This document shows positions 8,156 to 16,582 of a stretch of 64,000 bases of DNA, in pieces. The stretch is from CAZWDL01 sp964632995 (GTDB taxonomy: Bacteria > Bacteroidota > Bacteroidia > Chitinophagales > Saprospiraceae). The translations under genes and the position numbers were made by a program. Within the stretch, counting starts at the first letter, position 1, and each line of letters opens with the position of its first letter. The notes beneath the pieces were generated by a model. It was given only the letters and a program-made list of their open reading frames with translations, did not search any database and was not told the DNA's origin. The stretch lies in NCBI GenBank assembly GCA_964632995.1, contig CAZWDL010000015.1, positions 16,202 to 80,201 of the forward strand, written 5' to 3'.

Positions 8156-9793
8156 TTAAAACCTCGCCGAAATTCCCGCCATTGCGTTGAGCCCCAGTAC
8201 CGGATAGTACTGCCAGCGTTCCCGCTTATTATCAAGGATGTTATTGACTTTGGCGAAAGCACCGATATTTTCGGTAAAGAAGTACTCGGCGCCGGCGCTC
8301 AGGTCGAGCAGCGCATTCAGATTGCCTGCTTCTCCTTTTTCATCTTTAAAGGGCACGCCGTTCTGTATGAAAAGATCGGCACGGAGGCTGAGCTTTTCAC
8401 CAAGGGTTAGGTAGGTAGCGCCGACGTTAACATCGAGTGCGGGTAGATGCCAGGCTTTTTCTTCATTTTTCGGAGAATAGAAGTTTTGCGCGATGGCGCC
8501 GGTGAGGTTAAACCCTTCGAAGAGCGGCATGGTCAGTGAGCCCTTGATGGTAAAGATGTCTACCGTATCGTAGAGGACGTTGAAACGCGGGATAGTATCT
8601 TCGTTGGCCAGATAGAGGGCGAGGTCATTAGCGCGTTTATAACCGGCCTGAGCCTGATAGTCTGCCCCCAGCAGTTCGCCGTTGATACCCCCGTAGAAGT
8701 GTGTGTAACGTGTATTGCGTATATCGGGACGAGAGTTGATGAAAGGATTGTAATCGCTGAGGTTTTTGAAATTGTTTTTTTGCAGGCTTCCTTCGGCGCC
8801 CGCAAAAGCGGAAAGGATGTTTTCAATGACGTTAACGGCTACTTCCACATCCGGAAAGAAGAAGAACTCATCGTCGGAGTTAGCGATATTGGCGCCTACT
8901 TTAGCGCGGAAGATATCCCCATGGTAGGTGAAGCTGGGATTCAGGAAGAAGTTGTTTAGGCTTTGTTTGGACGTATCCCTGTATCCGGTAAAATCAGTGC
9001 GGAAGAGCACCCGAAGGGCCTGCTCTTCCTGAAACCACTTAGTGCCCTGCAGCTGTAAGTCGAAGCCATTCTCCCGGGCGGCGTAATTATCCTGCAGGTT
9101 GTAGAAGTCAAATTTGCCGCTGTAATTGAAATCGGCCTGGGTAGGTTTGCTGTTGAAGATCTCTCCGCCCAGCGCAATGGTTTTGAAGCTTTGCCGGACG
9201 TCATCGGCGGCGAAGGAAAGGGGGGCTTCGCTAGTATCGCGAGGAATGTTATTGTAGCCGTAATAGAACACATTGTCCTGAGTGTATCCTGCATGACCTT
9301 TTATGGCAAAGCCCATATCGTGGAAGTAAGTCCCCTCCAGGCCGGCATCGGTATAGCCGAATCGCTGGTTCTCTACATTATTGGTATTATTAGCAGAACG
9401 GTGGAGCAGGTCGACATCCATCAGGAATTTATCATTATTGACCAGCGTGTAGCTTCCTTCCGCGTAGAGTAGGCGGGGGAATCCGCCTCCCAGGCGGGCG
9501 AAGCCGGGGTACATCTCCGGATTTGCTTCCGGCCGCAAGGCTACCGGACGGATGCGCGGAGCGGGATAGTCAATATTCATGGGGCGCCCCGTGATGTTGT
9601 ACTGCTGTCGTTTGGTCATGGTATCGACCGGAGGTAGTTCCGGCTGCAGATCAAACTTTTTGGTTTCCATCAAGCGGGCGTTAAAGCTGCGGATGACATC
9701 CACCTCTCCCGTCGGCAGTTCCTGCTGGCCGAAAAGCAGGGCAGGAGCTGTCAGTAGAAGAATAAGCAGAAATAAAAAAGGGAACTTGGTCAT
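8156..9793 (-). CDS. outer-membrane beta-barrel protein (TonB-receptor-like)
   Basis: A 545-residue protein with a clear signal peptide (about 1-22, FLFLLILLLTAPALLFGQ). A linker rich in Pro (YPAPRIRPVALRPEANPE) follows, then alternating amphipathic strands typical of an outer-membrane barrel (RLGGGFPRLLYAEGSYTL onward). It ends with the strand YYPVLGLNAMAGISARF, whose terminal Phe is a BAM-recognition feature. There is no plug domain, so it is not a complete TonB receptor. It is the second gene of an operon: the TPR protein at 9821-12955 ends 27 bases upstream. The pair probably works together at the envelope. The function is unknown. Confidence 0.8.
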   Translation of the reverse strand: MTKFPFLFLLILLLTAPALLFGQQELPTGEVDVIRSFNARLMETKKFDLQPELPPVDTMTKRQQYNITGRPMNIDYPAPRIRPVALRPEANPEMYPGFARLGGGFPRLLYAEGSYTLVNNDKFLMDVDLLHRSANNTNNVENQRFGYTDAGLEGTYFHDMGFAIKGHAGYTQDNVFYYGYNNIPRDTSEAPLSFAADDVRQSFKTIALGGEIFNSKPTQADFNYSGKFDFYNLQDNYAARENGFDLQLQGTKWFQEEQALRVLFRTDFTGYRDTSKQSLNNFFLNPSFTYHGDIFRAKVGANIANSDDEFFFFPDVEVAVNVIENILSAFAGAEGSLQKNNFKNLSDYNPFINSRPDIRNTRYTHFYGGINGELLGADYQAQAGYKRANDLALYLANEDTIPRFNVLYDTVDIFTIKGSLTMPLFEGFNLTGAIAQNFYSPKNEEKAWHLPALDVNVGATYLTLGEKLSLRADLFIQNGVPFKDEKGEAGNLNALLDLSAGAEYFFTENIGAFAKVNNILDNKRERWQYYPVLGLNAMAGISARF

Positions 9794-9820
9794 TTCTCGA
9801 ATTTGTTTTTAACTCAGCAA

Positions 9821-12800
9821 TCAATTCTGGTTGCGGCTGTTGCTTTCGTTGAGGAACTCCATCTGGCCGGAGTTCGGGTTGCGATCCAGCCGGCTGGATT
9901 CCATGATCTGTTGGTTGAGCTGTTGCAGTTTGGCGCGAGCTTCCGCGACGAGCTGCGGATCCTCCTGATAGTTTTCCAGTAGGGCCTCCAGTGCGGCGCG
10001 GGCATTGTAAAGGTCGCCCTTTTCAACCAGGATATCGGAGAGCAGCATGACGCTTTTGGCCACCCAGTAAGGATAGGCAGAACTTTCCTTATTGGCGTTG
10101 AGGGTGATTTCCTGCGCTTTGTCCAGTTCGCGGCGCTGATAATGGATATAGGCTTTGAGATAGCGGGCCTCGGCCGTTTGTTCATTATCACTCAGTTGTA
10201 TCACCTGATTAAAGGCGGTCAGGGCATTGTCGTAATCGCGGCGGTCGAAAGCCAGTTTGCCCAGGTAGTAGTAGGCGGAGGCCTTTTGCTGGTTGGTAGC
10301 GCTCGGGTTGTTCGCCACTTTATTGGCCAGGCCATAGATAGCCTGGGTATTGCCGGCGCGGTAAGCGCTGCGCAGGGCGCCGAGTTGGGCCTCGAAACGC
10401 ATATCGTCCGTGTTGGAGGCCTCTTCCAGCTGGGAGTAGTACTGGAAGGCCTTATCGAAGTTTTGTTCGTGGTGGTAGGCGATAACGGCTGCCTTTTCCA
10501 GCGCTTTCATGAAGTAGCGGCTGGGCCCCTGGTCGACCACCCATTCATAGTCCTGCAGGGCCTGTGAGTACTGGCGCAGGATAGCGTATGATTCCCCGCG
10601 CTGGTAACGGGCTTCCAGCTGGTACTTTCCGTTGGGGAAATTGCGCAGGTAATTGGTGTAGGCCTCGATGGCGCGCTGGTAATCTCCTGTTTCGTAGCGG
10701 TTGGCTGCCGCCCGGAAGTTGATGGAGTCGCGGGCGAAGTTGTCTACCTTATAGCCGGGAATGGTTTCCAGAAAGGCGAAATAATCGCTGGGGCGCCCCA
10801 GGTCTTCGACGTAGATCTCTTCCAGGGCGGCTAGGGCCCGTTTGGCTTCTTCCGGTTCCGGATTATTACCGAATACCTGCTTGTAGTAATTGATGGCTCC
10901 TTCGAGATCTCCCTGGTTGTAGTTGATCAGCCCCAGGCGCATATAGGATTCATTGATAAGATCGGAGCTGGTCCGGTAGTTTTGCACCAGCTGATTAAAA
11001 GGCTGGGCGGCCTGGTTGAGCTTGCCGATTTCCTGGTAGGTGCTACCCAGCTGGAACAGTGCGTCGTCGGCGTATTCCGACTGGGGGAACTCCTGAGCGA
11101 TGCGTTCCAGGGCGAGTATTTTGTCGGTCGTTCGTCCGCGTAGGCCTTCGATGATGGCTTTTTGATAAATGGCGTAGACGTACTCGGGGTAGCGGGCATT
11201 GATTGCTTCGTCGTAATAACGCACTGCTTCGGGATACTGGTTGCGCTTGAAGTAACAGTCGCCGGTGCGCAGTGTCGCATCGCCGAGTACATTGGTAGTG
11301 ATGTTTTCGTTGCGAATAAAGCGGCGGTTTCGCTTGATGCCTTCCACCGACTCGAGGTAAAAGCGCAGGGCGTTTCCGTAGTCTTCCTGCTTGAAAAAAT
11401 TGTACCCCTGCAGGTAATTGCCGGTCATGATGGAGGATTCATCCGGCAGGTTGTTCATCGTCTTGGCCAGCGTCAGGAACTGATTGACGAAGTTGATACT
11501 GTTCTGGTAATTTTCTTCCCGGTGCGCGATATCTCCCAGCCAATAGAGTGCCATAGCCTGCGGCCGTTGTTCGAGCCTGTACTGAAGGGATTGCTGCAGA
11601 TGAGTGCGGGCTTCGGCCAGCAGGTCGTTGCGCAATAGCTGAATGCCCCGGTAAGTCAAAACCTGCTGATAAGCTTGGAGTACTTTGGGCGTTTTATTCG
11701 GAATGTTCTCCAACACCTCCAGCGCTTCTCCGTAGTCGCGATAGCTGAGCACGATTTCACCGATCAGATCCTGTGCCTGCACGTAGTACCGGCTGTCGAC
11801 GGCCAGTTCCTGCAGAGCATTGACGGCCGACTTGGGCTGGTTGAGCTCATAGGCGAGTTTGCCGTAGGTAAATCGCGCTTCCTCGGTGATGGTGGGATCG
11901 AAATTCATGCGCCGGGCGTCACCCAATGCGATTAGTGCGTTTTGTTTCCTTCCCAGCTTGAGGTAGCAGTCGGCCAGGTAAAACATAGCGCTTTGGCCAA
12001 TTCTCGAATTGACGCTGGACAAGGGTTTAAAGCTTTCGATTGCCGCGTCGTAGTTGCCTGCCTGATACTGGGTATACCCCAGCTGGTAAAACTCCTCTTC
12101 GCGTAATTTGTTGGCGCTTTCGGCGTACTGACGCAAGTGGGGAAGGGCCTGTTCGAACATGCCTTTTTCGAAATAGGCCTGTCCGACCAGTTGATGGATC
12201 TCGTCTTTTTCCTTGAGCTCCCGCTCGTTGAGCCGGGGTTCGGCGTAGGTGATCAGTTCGTCGAAGCGCCTTTCGGCAAAATAGATCTGGGCGAGGTAGT
12301 AGGGGGCGTAGCGGCGGTAGCGGGAGTCGTCGCCGGCGATACGCAGGGTGCGGATAGCATCGTTATACTCGCCTTCAAAGAAATAGCAGAGCCCCAGATA
12401 ATAGTTGGATTTATAGTAATAATCGCCGCGGATATCAGCAACGGCTTCAAAGTTGGATTTTGCTTCCCGAAATTCCTTATTGACAAAATGAGCGTAGCCT
12501 TTTTTAAAATTGATCTCCGCCCGCTGTCCACGGGTCATGCCGGTGGTGCCGAGCCGCTCGTAGTATTCAAGCGCCCGTTCGTAGTCGCGTTCATTGAAGT
12601 AGTAATTGGCGACTTCTAAAATGGCTTGCTCCGTGATCGGGGCAGGCCGGTAGGTGCGGATGAACTCTTTGATGAGAATCTCTCCGTTGGGCTGATCGAG
12701 CAGCACCGCAGTTTTCGCCAGATGGAACTCGGCTTTTATGCGCAGCAGCTCCGCTTCTGCTTCGTTGACGGGCAGCAGCAGGTTCACTACTTCCTGAAAC

Positions 12801-12955
12801 TCCTGCTGTGCTTTGCCGTAAACTCCTTTTTGGTAAAAATCGATGCCGCGTTTGTAAAAACGGTTGGCATCGGTAAAAATCGCAGTTTGTTGAGCGGCCA
12901 GCGGCCATACGAGCATAAAAATCACCAGCGAAAGGGTGAATTTCTTCATTGTCAT
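9821..12955 (-). CDS. 1044-residue TPR-repeat envelope protein
   Basis: A very long tetratricopeptide-repeat protein with a signal peptide (MKKFTLSLVIFMLVWPLAAQQ), so it is periplasmic or outer-membrane associated. TPR-type 34-residue helical pairs can be followed almost from end to end, for example AYFEKGMFEQALPHLRQYAE and YYYLGKLAFDRRDYDNALTA. No enzymatic domain is seen. The start is either the ATG at 12955 (MTMKKF) or the one at 12949 (MKKF); both keep the signal peptide. It is the first gene of an operon with the beta-barrel at 8156-9793, which suggests a soluble scaffold plus membrane pore. The 270-base gap upstream (12956-13225) shows no clear promoter. Confidence 0.85.
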   Translation of the reverse strand: MTMKKFTLSLVIFMLVWPLAAQQTAIFTDANRFYKRGIDFYQKGVYGKAQQEFQEVVNLLLPVNEAEAELLRIKAEFHLAKTAVLLDQPNGEILIKEFIRTYRPAPITEQAILEVANYYFNERDYERALEYYERLGTTGMTRGQRAEINFKKGYAHFVNKEFREAKSNFEAVADIRGDYYYKSNYYLGLCYFFEGEYNDAIRTLRIAGDDSRYRRYAPYYLAQIYFAERRFDELITYAEPRLNERELKEKDEIHQLVGQAYFEKGMFEQALPHLRQYAESANKLREEEFYQLGYTQYQAGNYDAAIESFKPLSSVNSRIGQSAMFYLADCYLKLGRKQNALIALGDARRMNFDPTITEEARFTYGKLAYELNQPKSAVNALQELAVDSRYYVQAQDLIGEIVLSYRDYGEALEVLENIPNKTPKVLQAYQQVLTYRGIQLLRNDLLAEARTHLQQSLQYRLEQRPQAMALYWLGDIAHREENYQNSINFVNQFLTLAKTMNNLPDESSIMTGNYLQGYNFFKQEDYGNALRFYLESVEGIKRNRRFIRNENITTNVLGDATLRTGDCYFKRNQYPEAVRYYDEAINARYPEYVYAIYQKAIIEGLRGRTTDKILALERIAQEFPQSEYADDALFQLGSTYQEIGKLNQAAQPFNQLVQNYRTSSDLINESYMRLGLINYNQGDLEGAINYYKQVFGNNPEPEEAKRALAALEEIYVEDLGRPSDYFAFLETIPGYKVDNFARDSINFRAAANRYETGDYQRAIEAYTNYLRNFPNGKYQLEARYQRGESYAILRQYSQALQDYEWVVDQGPSRYFMKALEKAAVIAYHHEQNFDKAFQYYSQLEEASNTDDMRFEAQLGALRSAYRAGNTQAIYGLANKVANNPSATNQQKASAYYYLGKLAFDRRDYDNALTAFNQVIQLSDNEQTAEARYLKAYIHYQRRELDKAQEITLNANKESSAYPYWVAKSVMLLSDILVEKGDLYNARAALEALLENYQEDPQLVAEARAKLQQLNQQIMESSRLDRNPNSGQMEFLNESNSRNQN

Positions 12956-13140
12956 AGGTGATTGAATTTTCTTAGCACTTATAGTTGAGAAGAGATTTCC
13001 TGTTGAATCCTTCCTCGCTGTGAGTCTCCTTTCCGAAACCAGTATTACAACTCTTTGAACTGTATCAGGAATTGTGTTATTGCTCCCAAGTTATGAAAAA
13101 TTTAACAGAAGGATGCTTGGGGCTGAGCCCGACGAAAGCT

Positions 13141-13167
13141 GGGCATGACCCTGCTAAAGCCATGCCC
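13141..13167 (-). terminator. hairpin downstream of rocD
   Basis: GGGCATG (13141-13147) pairs perfectly with CATGCCC (13161-13167) around a 13-base loop, 59 bases past the rocD stop. There is no long T run, so its role as an intrinsic terminator is uncertain. Confidence 0.35.
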
Positions 13168-13225
13168 GGCCCCTTCCTGCATCGGGCCGCCTTGCTTCGA
13201 GAAGCCGCTGACAACGAAAGGCGAT

Positions 13226-14470
13226 TTATCCGAAATTGAGGATAGTCTTTTCAATGATATCGCAGCACTCGTGCAGTTGTTCCTCTGTCATCACGAGCGG
13301 AGGAGCGAAGCGAATGATATTGCCGTGAGTAGGTTTGGCCAGCAATCCGTTGTCGGCCAGCTTCATACAAATGTCCCAGGCGGTACTGCTTTCCGGCGTA
13401 TCGTTAATGACGATGGCGTTCAGCAGGCCTTTTCCTCTGACGAGGCTGACCAGGCCGGTTTTATCGACGAGTTCTTTTTGTATGCGTTCCCGGAAATTTT
13501 TTCCGAGTCTTTCCGCATTTTCAGCCAGTTTTTCGTCGCGAACGACCTCGAGAGCTTCCCGGGCTACCGCACAGGCCAGCGGATTGCCGCCGAAGGTAGA
13601 TCCGTGCTCGCCGGGTTTGATGGTGAGCATAACTTCGTGGCTTGTAAGAACGGCGGATACCGGAAAAACGCCGCCGGAAAGGGCTTTGCCGAGGATGAGA
13701 ATATCAGGGCGGAACCCCTCGTGATCACAAGCCAGCAATTTACCCGTGCGGGCGATGCCTGTTTGAATTTCGTCGGCAATGAATAATACCTTGTGTCGCC
13801 GGCAGAGATTATAGGCTTTTTTGAGGTATCCTTCATCAGGGACCACGACGCCCGCTTCTCCCTGTATGGGTTCCACCATGAAACCGGCTACGTTGGGATC
13901 CTGTATGGCTTCCTCCAGTGCTTCCAGGTCGTTGTAAGGGATAACCTCATATCCAGGCATATAGGGGCCGAAGCCGCGCGTGCTGGAGGGATCGGTAGAG
14001 GAAGAAATAGCCGCCAGGGTGCGGCCCCAGAAATTTCCGGTGACGAAGATGATTTTGGCCTGGTTGATCGGTACGCCTTTAACCTGATAGGCCCATTTGC
14101 GACAAAGCTTGACGGCCGTTTCTCCACCCTCGACGCCTGTGTTCATGGGCAGAACGCGATCGTAGCCGAAATACCCGGTTACGTACTTTTCGTAAGGGCC
14201 GAGTACATCGTTGTAAAAGGCGCGGGAAGTAAGCGTCAGCCGGGAGGCTTGCTCTTTAAGGGCCTCGACAATACGGGGATGACAGTGTCCCTGGTTGACA
14301 GCCGAATAGGCAGCGAGAAAGTCAAAGTATTTTTTTCCTTCCACATCCCACATAAAAACCCCTTCGCCGCGGGAAAGCACGACGGGTAGGGGGGCATAAT
14401 TATGGGCGCCATACTGCTCTTCAAGCTGTATCAAATCTTTGGGGGAAAGTGTCTTGGTATCCTGTATCAT
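13226..14470 (-). CDS. rocD: ornithine aminotransferase
   Basis: A 414-residue class-III PLP aminotransferase. It converts ornithine and 2-oxoglutarate to glutamate-5-semialdehyde and glutamate in arginine/proline metabolism, in the cytoplasm. The N-terminal NYAPLPVVLSRGEGVFMWD and AYSAVNQGHCHPRI stretches are typical of ornithine aminotransferases. The PLP-phosphate region NTGVEGGETAVKL is at about 110-122, IADEIQTGIARTGK is at 231-244, and the Schiff-base lysine is K262 in ILILGKALSGG. The length matches bacterial RocD. The start is the ATG at 14470. The next gene downstream on the same strand lies beyond a gap with a hairpin, so the gene is probably transcribed alone or with a separate promoter from pncA. 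Confidence 0.95.
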   Translation of the reverse strand: MIQDTKTLSPKDLIQLEEQYGAHNYAPLPVVLSRGEGVFMWDVEGKKYFDFLAAYSAVNQGHCHPRIVEALKEQASRLTLTSRAFYNDVLGPYEKYVTGYFGYDRVLPMNTGVEGGETAVKLCRKWAYQVKGVPINQAKIIFVTGNFWGRTLAAISSSTDPSSTRGFGPYMPGYEVIPYNDLEALEEAIQDPNVAGFMVEPIQGEAGVVVPDEGYLKKAYNLCRRHKVLFIADEIQTGIARTGKLLACDHEGFRPDILILGKALSGGVFPVSAVLTSHEVMLTIKPGEHGSTFGGNPLACAVAREALEVVRDEKLAENAERLGKNFRERIQKELVDKTGLVSLVRGKGLLNAIVINDTPESSTAWDICMKLADNGLLAKPTHGNIIRFAPPLVMTEEQLHECCDIIEKTILNFG

Positions 14471-14531
14471 TGCGTTGCGGTTTTACCCATTTCCGGAATT
14501 GGCGCTAAAGGTAATATTTATCAACAGGAAT

Positions 14532-15158
14532 TCAACTCATGGCCATAATTTCTTCCGACTTGATCATCTCGGCGCCCTTCTCCTTCATTTCTTCGATGGC
14601 CCGTTCGATGTCACCTTCTTCTTGTTCGATACCGCGTATGCCGTCGATGACGACATGCGTATTGAAACCCAGCTCCCGGGCGTCGAGCGTCGTGTATTTG
14701 ACGCAATAGTCGGTGGCCAGCCCCATGATGTAGACGTCTTCCACGCCTTTCTCTTTCAGGAAGTCGCCCAGACCGGTAGCTTTGCGGTGGCCGTTATCAA
14801 AAAAACCGCTGTAGCTGTCAATATCGGGATCGGTGCCCTTGTAGAAAACCTTGTCCACCTTTTCGACATCCAGCTCCTTGGGATATTCGGCGCCGAAACT
14901 GCCCTGTACGCAGTGGATGGGCCACAGGATCTGTTCCAGGCCATTGAGTTCTATGGTCTGGCCGGGTTTACGCCAGGGGTGATTGGCCGCAAAACTACCG
15001 TGATTGGCGGGGTGCCAGTCTTTGGTAGCCACGACCAGTTCAAATTCATCCATTAGTTTATTCGCTACGGGAATGACTTTATCTCCATTCTCAACAGCCA
15101 GTGCGCCACCGGGGAGGAAATCATTTTGTACGTCGACAATTATCAGTGCTCTTTTCAT
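14532..15158 (-). CDS. pncA: nicotinamidase/pyrazinamidase
   Basis: A 208-residue isochorismatase-fold amidase that deaminates nicotinamide to nicotinate for NAD salvage in the cytoplasm. The catalytic triad is visible as D9 (IIVDVQNDFLPGG), K107 (VFYKGTD) and C152 (GLATDYCVKYT). The metal-site motif with D47 and H49 is in TKDWHPANHGSF, and the cis-peptide region is MGLATDYCV. The length is that of E. coli PncA. It lies upstream of rocD on the same strand with a 61-base gap, so co-transcription is possible, though the two functions are unrelated. Confidence 0.95.
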   Translation of the reverse strand: MKRALIIVDVQNDFLPGGALAVENGDKVIPVANKLMDEFELVVATKDWHPANHGSFAANHPWRKPGQTIELNGLEQILWPIHCVQGSFGAEYPKELDVEKVDKVFYKGTDPDIDSYSGFFDNGHRKATGLGDFLKEKGVEDVYIMGLATDYCVKYTTLDARELGFNTHVVIDGIRGIEQEEGDIERAIEEMKEKGAEMIKSEEIMAMS

Positions 15159-15368
15159 AATCAGCTAAGGTATAGATGTTCGAGATTCAATGAACTGCTA
15201 TCGCAGTGTCTTTATTCACTATTCCTAACGAAAACCTCTGCCTGACAGTTGACTGAAAGTACTGATGATTATTGGGAGCCTCCCTCAAACAGAACTAATA
15301 ACTCCTTCATAATGCTGTTATACGACGCCCTGGTCAGTAGAAGCTCAAGCTTTCGGTTCTTCCGGCCC

Positions 15369-16019
15369 TCACAGCAATTTGCCATCCTGCATTTCAAGGA
15401 TTCGATCGCTCATCTTCGCCAGCTCGAGGTTGTGGGTGACGATGATAAAGGTCTGCTGAAAATCTTTCCGCAGGTCAAAGATCAGCTGGTGAAGTTCCTG
15501 GGAGGAGGAAGTATCGAGGTTGCCGCTGGGTTCGTCGGCGAAGACAATGGCAGGTTGGTTCATCAGGGCCCGGGCTACTGCGACCCGTTGCTGTTCACCG
15601 CCCGACAGTTCAGTAGGCTTGTGGGTCAATCGCTCCGTCAGACCGAGATAGTCGAGCAATTCGGCAGCCCGCGCCTCGGCTTTAGCTTCAGGCACTTTGT
15701 TGATGAATGCCGGGATGCATACATTCTCCAGGGCCGTAAACTCCGGTAACAGGTGATGAAACTGGAAGATAAAGCCGATGTTGCTGTTGCGGAAATGCGC
15801 GAGTTTTTTCGTACTCAGGCTAGAAACATCCTGTTCGTTGATCAGCAAATCCCCACTGTCAGCCCGGTCGAGGGTTCCCAGAATATGCAGCAGCGTACTT
15901 TTGCCGGCGCCGGATTTCCCAACTATAGCTACCACCTCTCCGCGCTCAATTTGCAGATCGACTCCCTTAAGTACGTGCAGATGACCAAAGGATTTGTGAA
16001 TATTCGAAGCCTGGATCAC
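15369..16019 (-). CDS. lolD: LolD-type lipoprotein-release ABC ATPase
   Basis: An ABC ATPase of 216 residues when read from the GTG at 16017-16019. That start gives the family-typical beginning VIQASNIHKSFGHLHVLKG. The reading frame is open to a TTG at 16097, which would add an unlikely 26-residue tail. Walker A is GKSGAGKST, the signature is LSGGEQQRVAVARAL, and Walker B is AIVFADEPSGNLD. The stretch FQFHHLLPEFTALEN matches the LolD motif that contacts the LolC/E permeases and distinguishes LolD from MacB. The partner permease is not adjacent, so the Lol complex must be completed by genes elsewhere. It would drive sorting of outer-membrane lipoproteins, of which this window encodes many. Confidence 0.85.
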   Translation of the reverse strand: MIQASNIHKSFGHLHVLKGVDLQIERGEVVAIVGKSGAGKSTLLHILGTLDRADSGDLLINEQDVSSLSTKKLAHFRNSNIGFIFQFHHLLPEFTALENVCIPAFINKVPEAKAEARAAELLDYLGLTERLTHKPTELSGGEQQRVAVARALMNQPAIVFADEPSGNLDTSSSQELHQLIFDLRKDFQQTFIIVTHNLELAKMSDRILEMQDGKLL

Positions 16020-16199
16020 ATCAATGTTTTTCGTTTCTGGTAGCTGTAGAAAGTCTCCTGCTTTGAAAATACGGCAGACTTTCCGCTGCTTTTCCAATAA
16101 ACCGGCCCAAAAATAATTGAATTAACGGGAATAGGGGATGGTTTCAGTGAAAAATTGATGATTGGCGATTGGGAAAGAATCGGAGAGCTGCATCAAAAA

Positions 16200-16232
16200 A
16201 AGAGCGAAAGCAAAAAAAATTGCTTCGCTCTT
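16200..16232 (-). terminator. minus-strand intrinsic terminator without a known gene
   Basis: AAGAGCGAAAGCAA (16200-16213) pairs with TTGCTTCGCTCTT (16220-16232) with one bulged base. On the minus strand the stem is followed by a run of T. No minus-strand protein gene lies upstream of it (16233-16582), so it may end a small RNA. Confidence 0.45.
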
Positions 16233-16329
16233 GTAAGAAATCACCCGACTGTTATTATGAAGGATCTATAGTATACTCGCAGAATTGGATAGAGAACTAT
16301 TTAACCATTTAATCTTAAACCATTTAACC

Positions 16330-16368
16330 ATGAGTAGTTCTGTACCGGATTCTTTGAGTAAACTTTAA
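16330..16368 (+). other. 12-codon mini-ORF
   Basis: ATG at 16330 to TAA at 16366-16368 encodes MSSSVPDSLSKL. It directly follows the tandem AACCATTTAA words. It may be a leader peptide or chance; no conservation could be tested. Confidence 0.2.
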
Positions 16369-16582
16369 ATGTTAACGTAAAGATAATAATTATTCTCTAA
16401 ACGTTAAATTAATCTTAAATCCTCGGCTTAAGATAAAGGAAATTTGGCAAATACCTAACCATCTCGAATTTTTTTTTTGGGAGGAGGGGGGATCGTCAAA
16501 CTGCTTACTTGGTGCTTCCCATGAACAACTTCCTGTATCCCCTGTTCCAAATCTGCGTCTTATAAAGATCAAAATCCGTTTT

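Larger units (their letters stand above)
16020..16582. other. long intergenic region with possible small RNA
   Basis: About 560 bases between lolD and the photolyase. Seen in it: an A/T-rich hairpin at 16200-16232 oriented as a minus-strand terminator, three copies of an AACCATTTAA-like word (16301-16329), a 12-codon mini-ORF at 16330-16368, and a poly-T/poly-G stretch at 16466-16490. No protein gene of normal size is supported. Confidence 0.5.
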
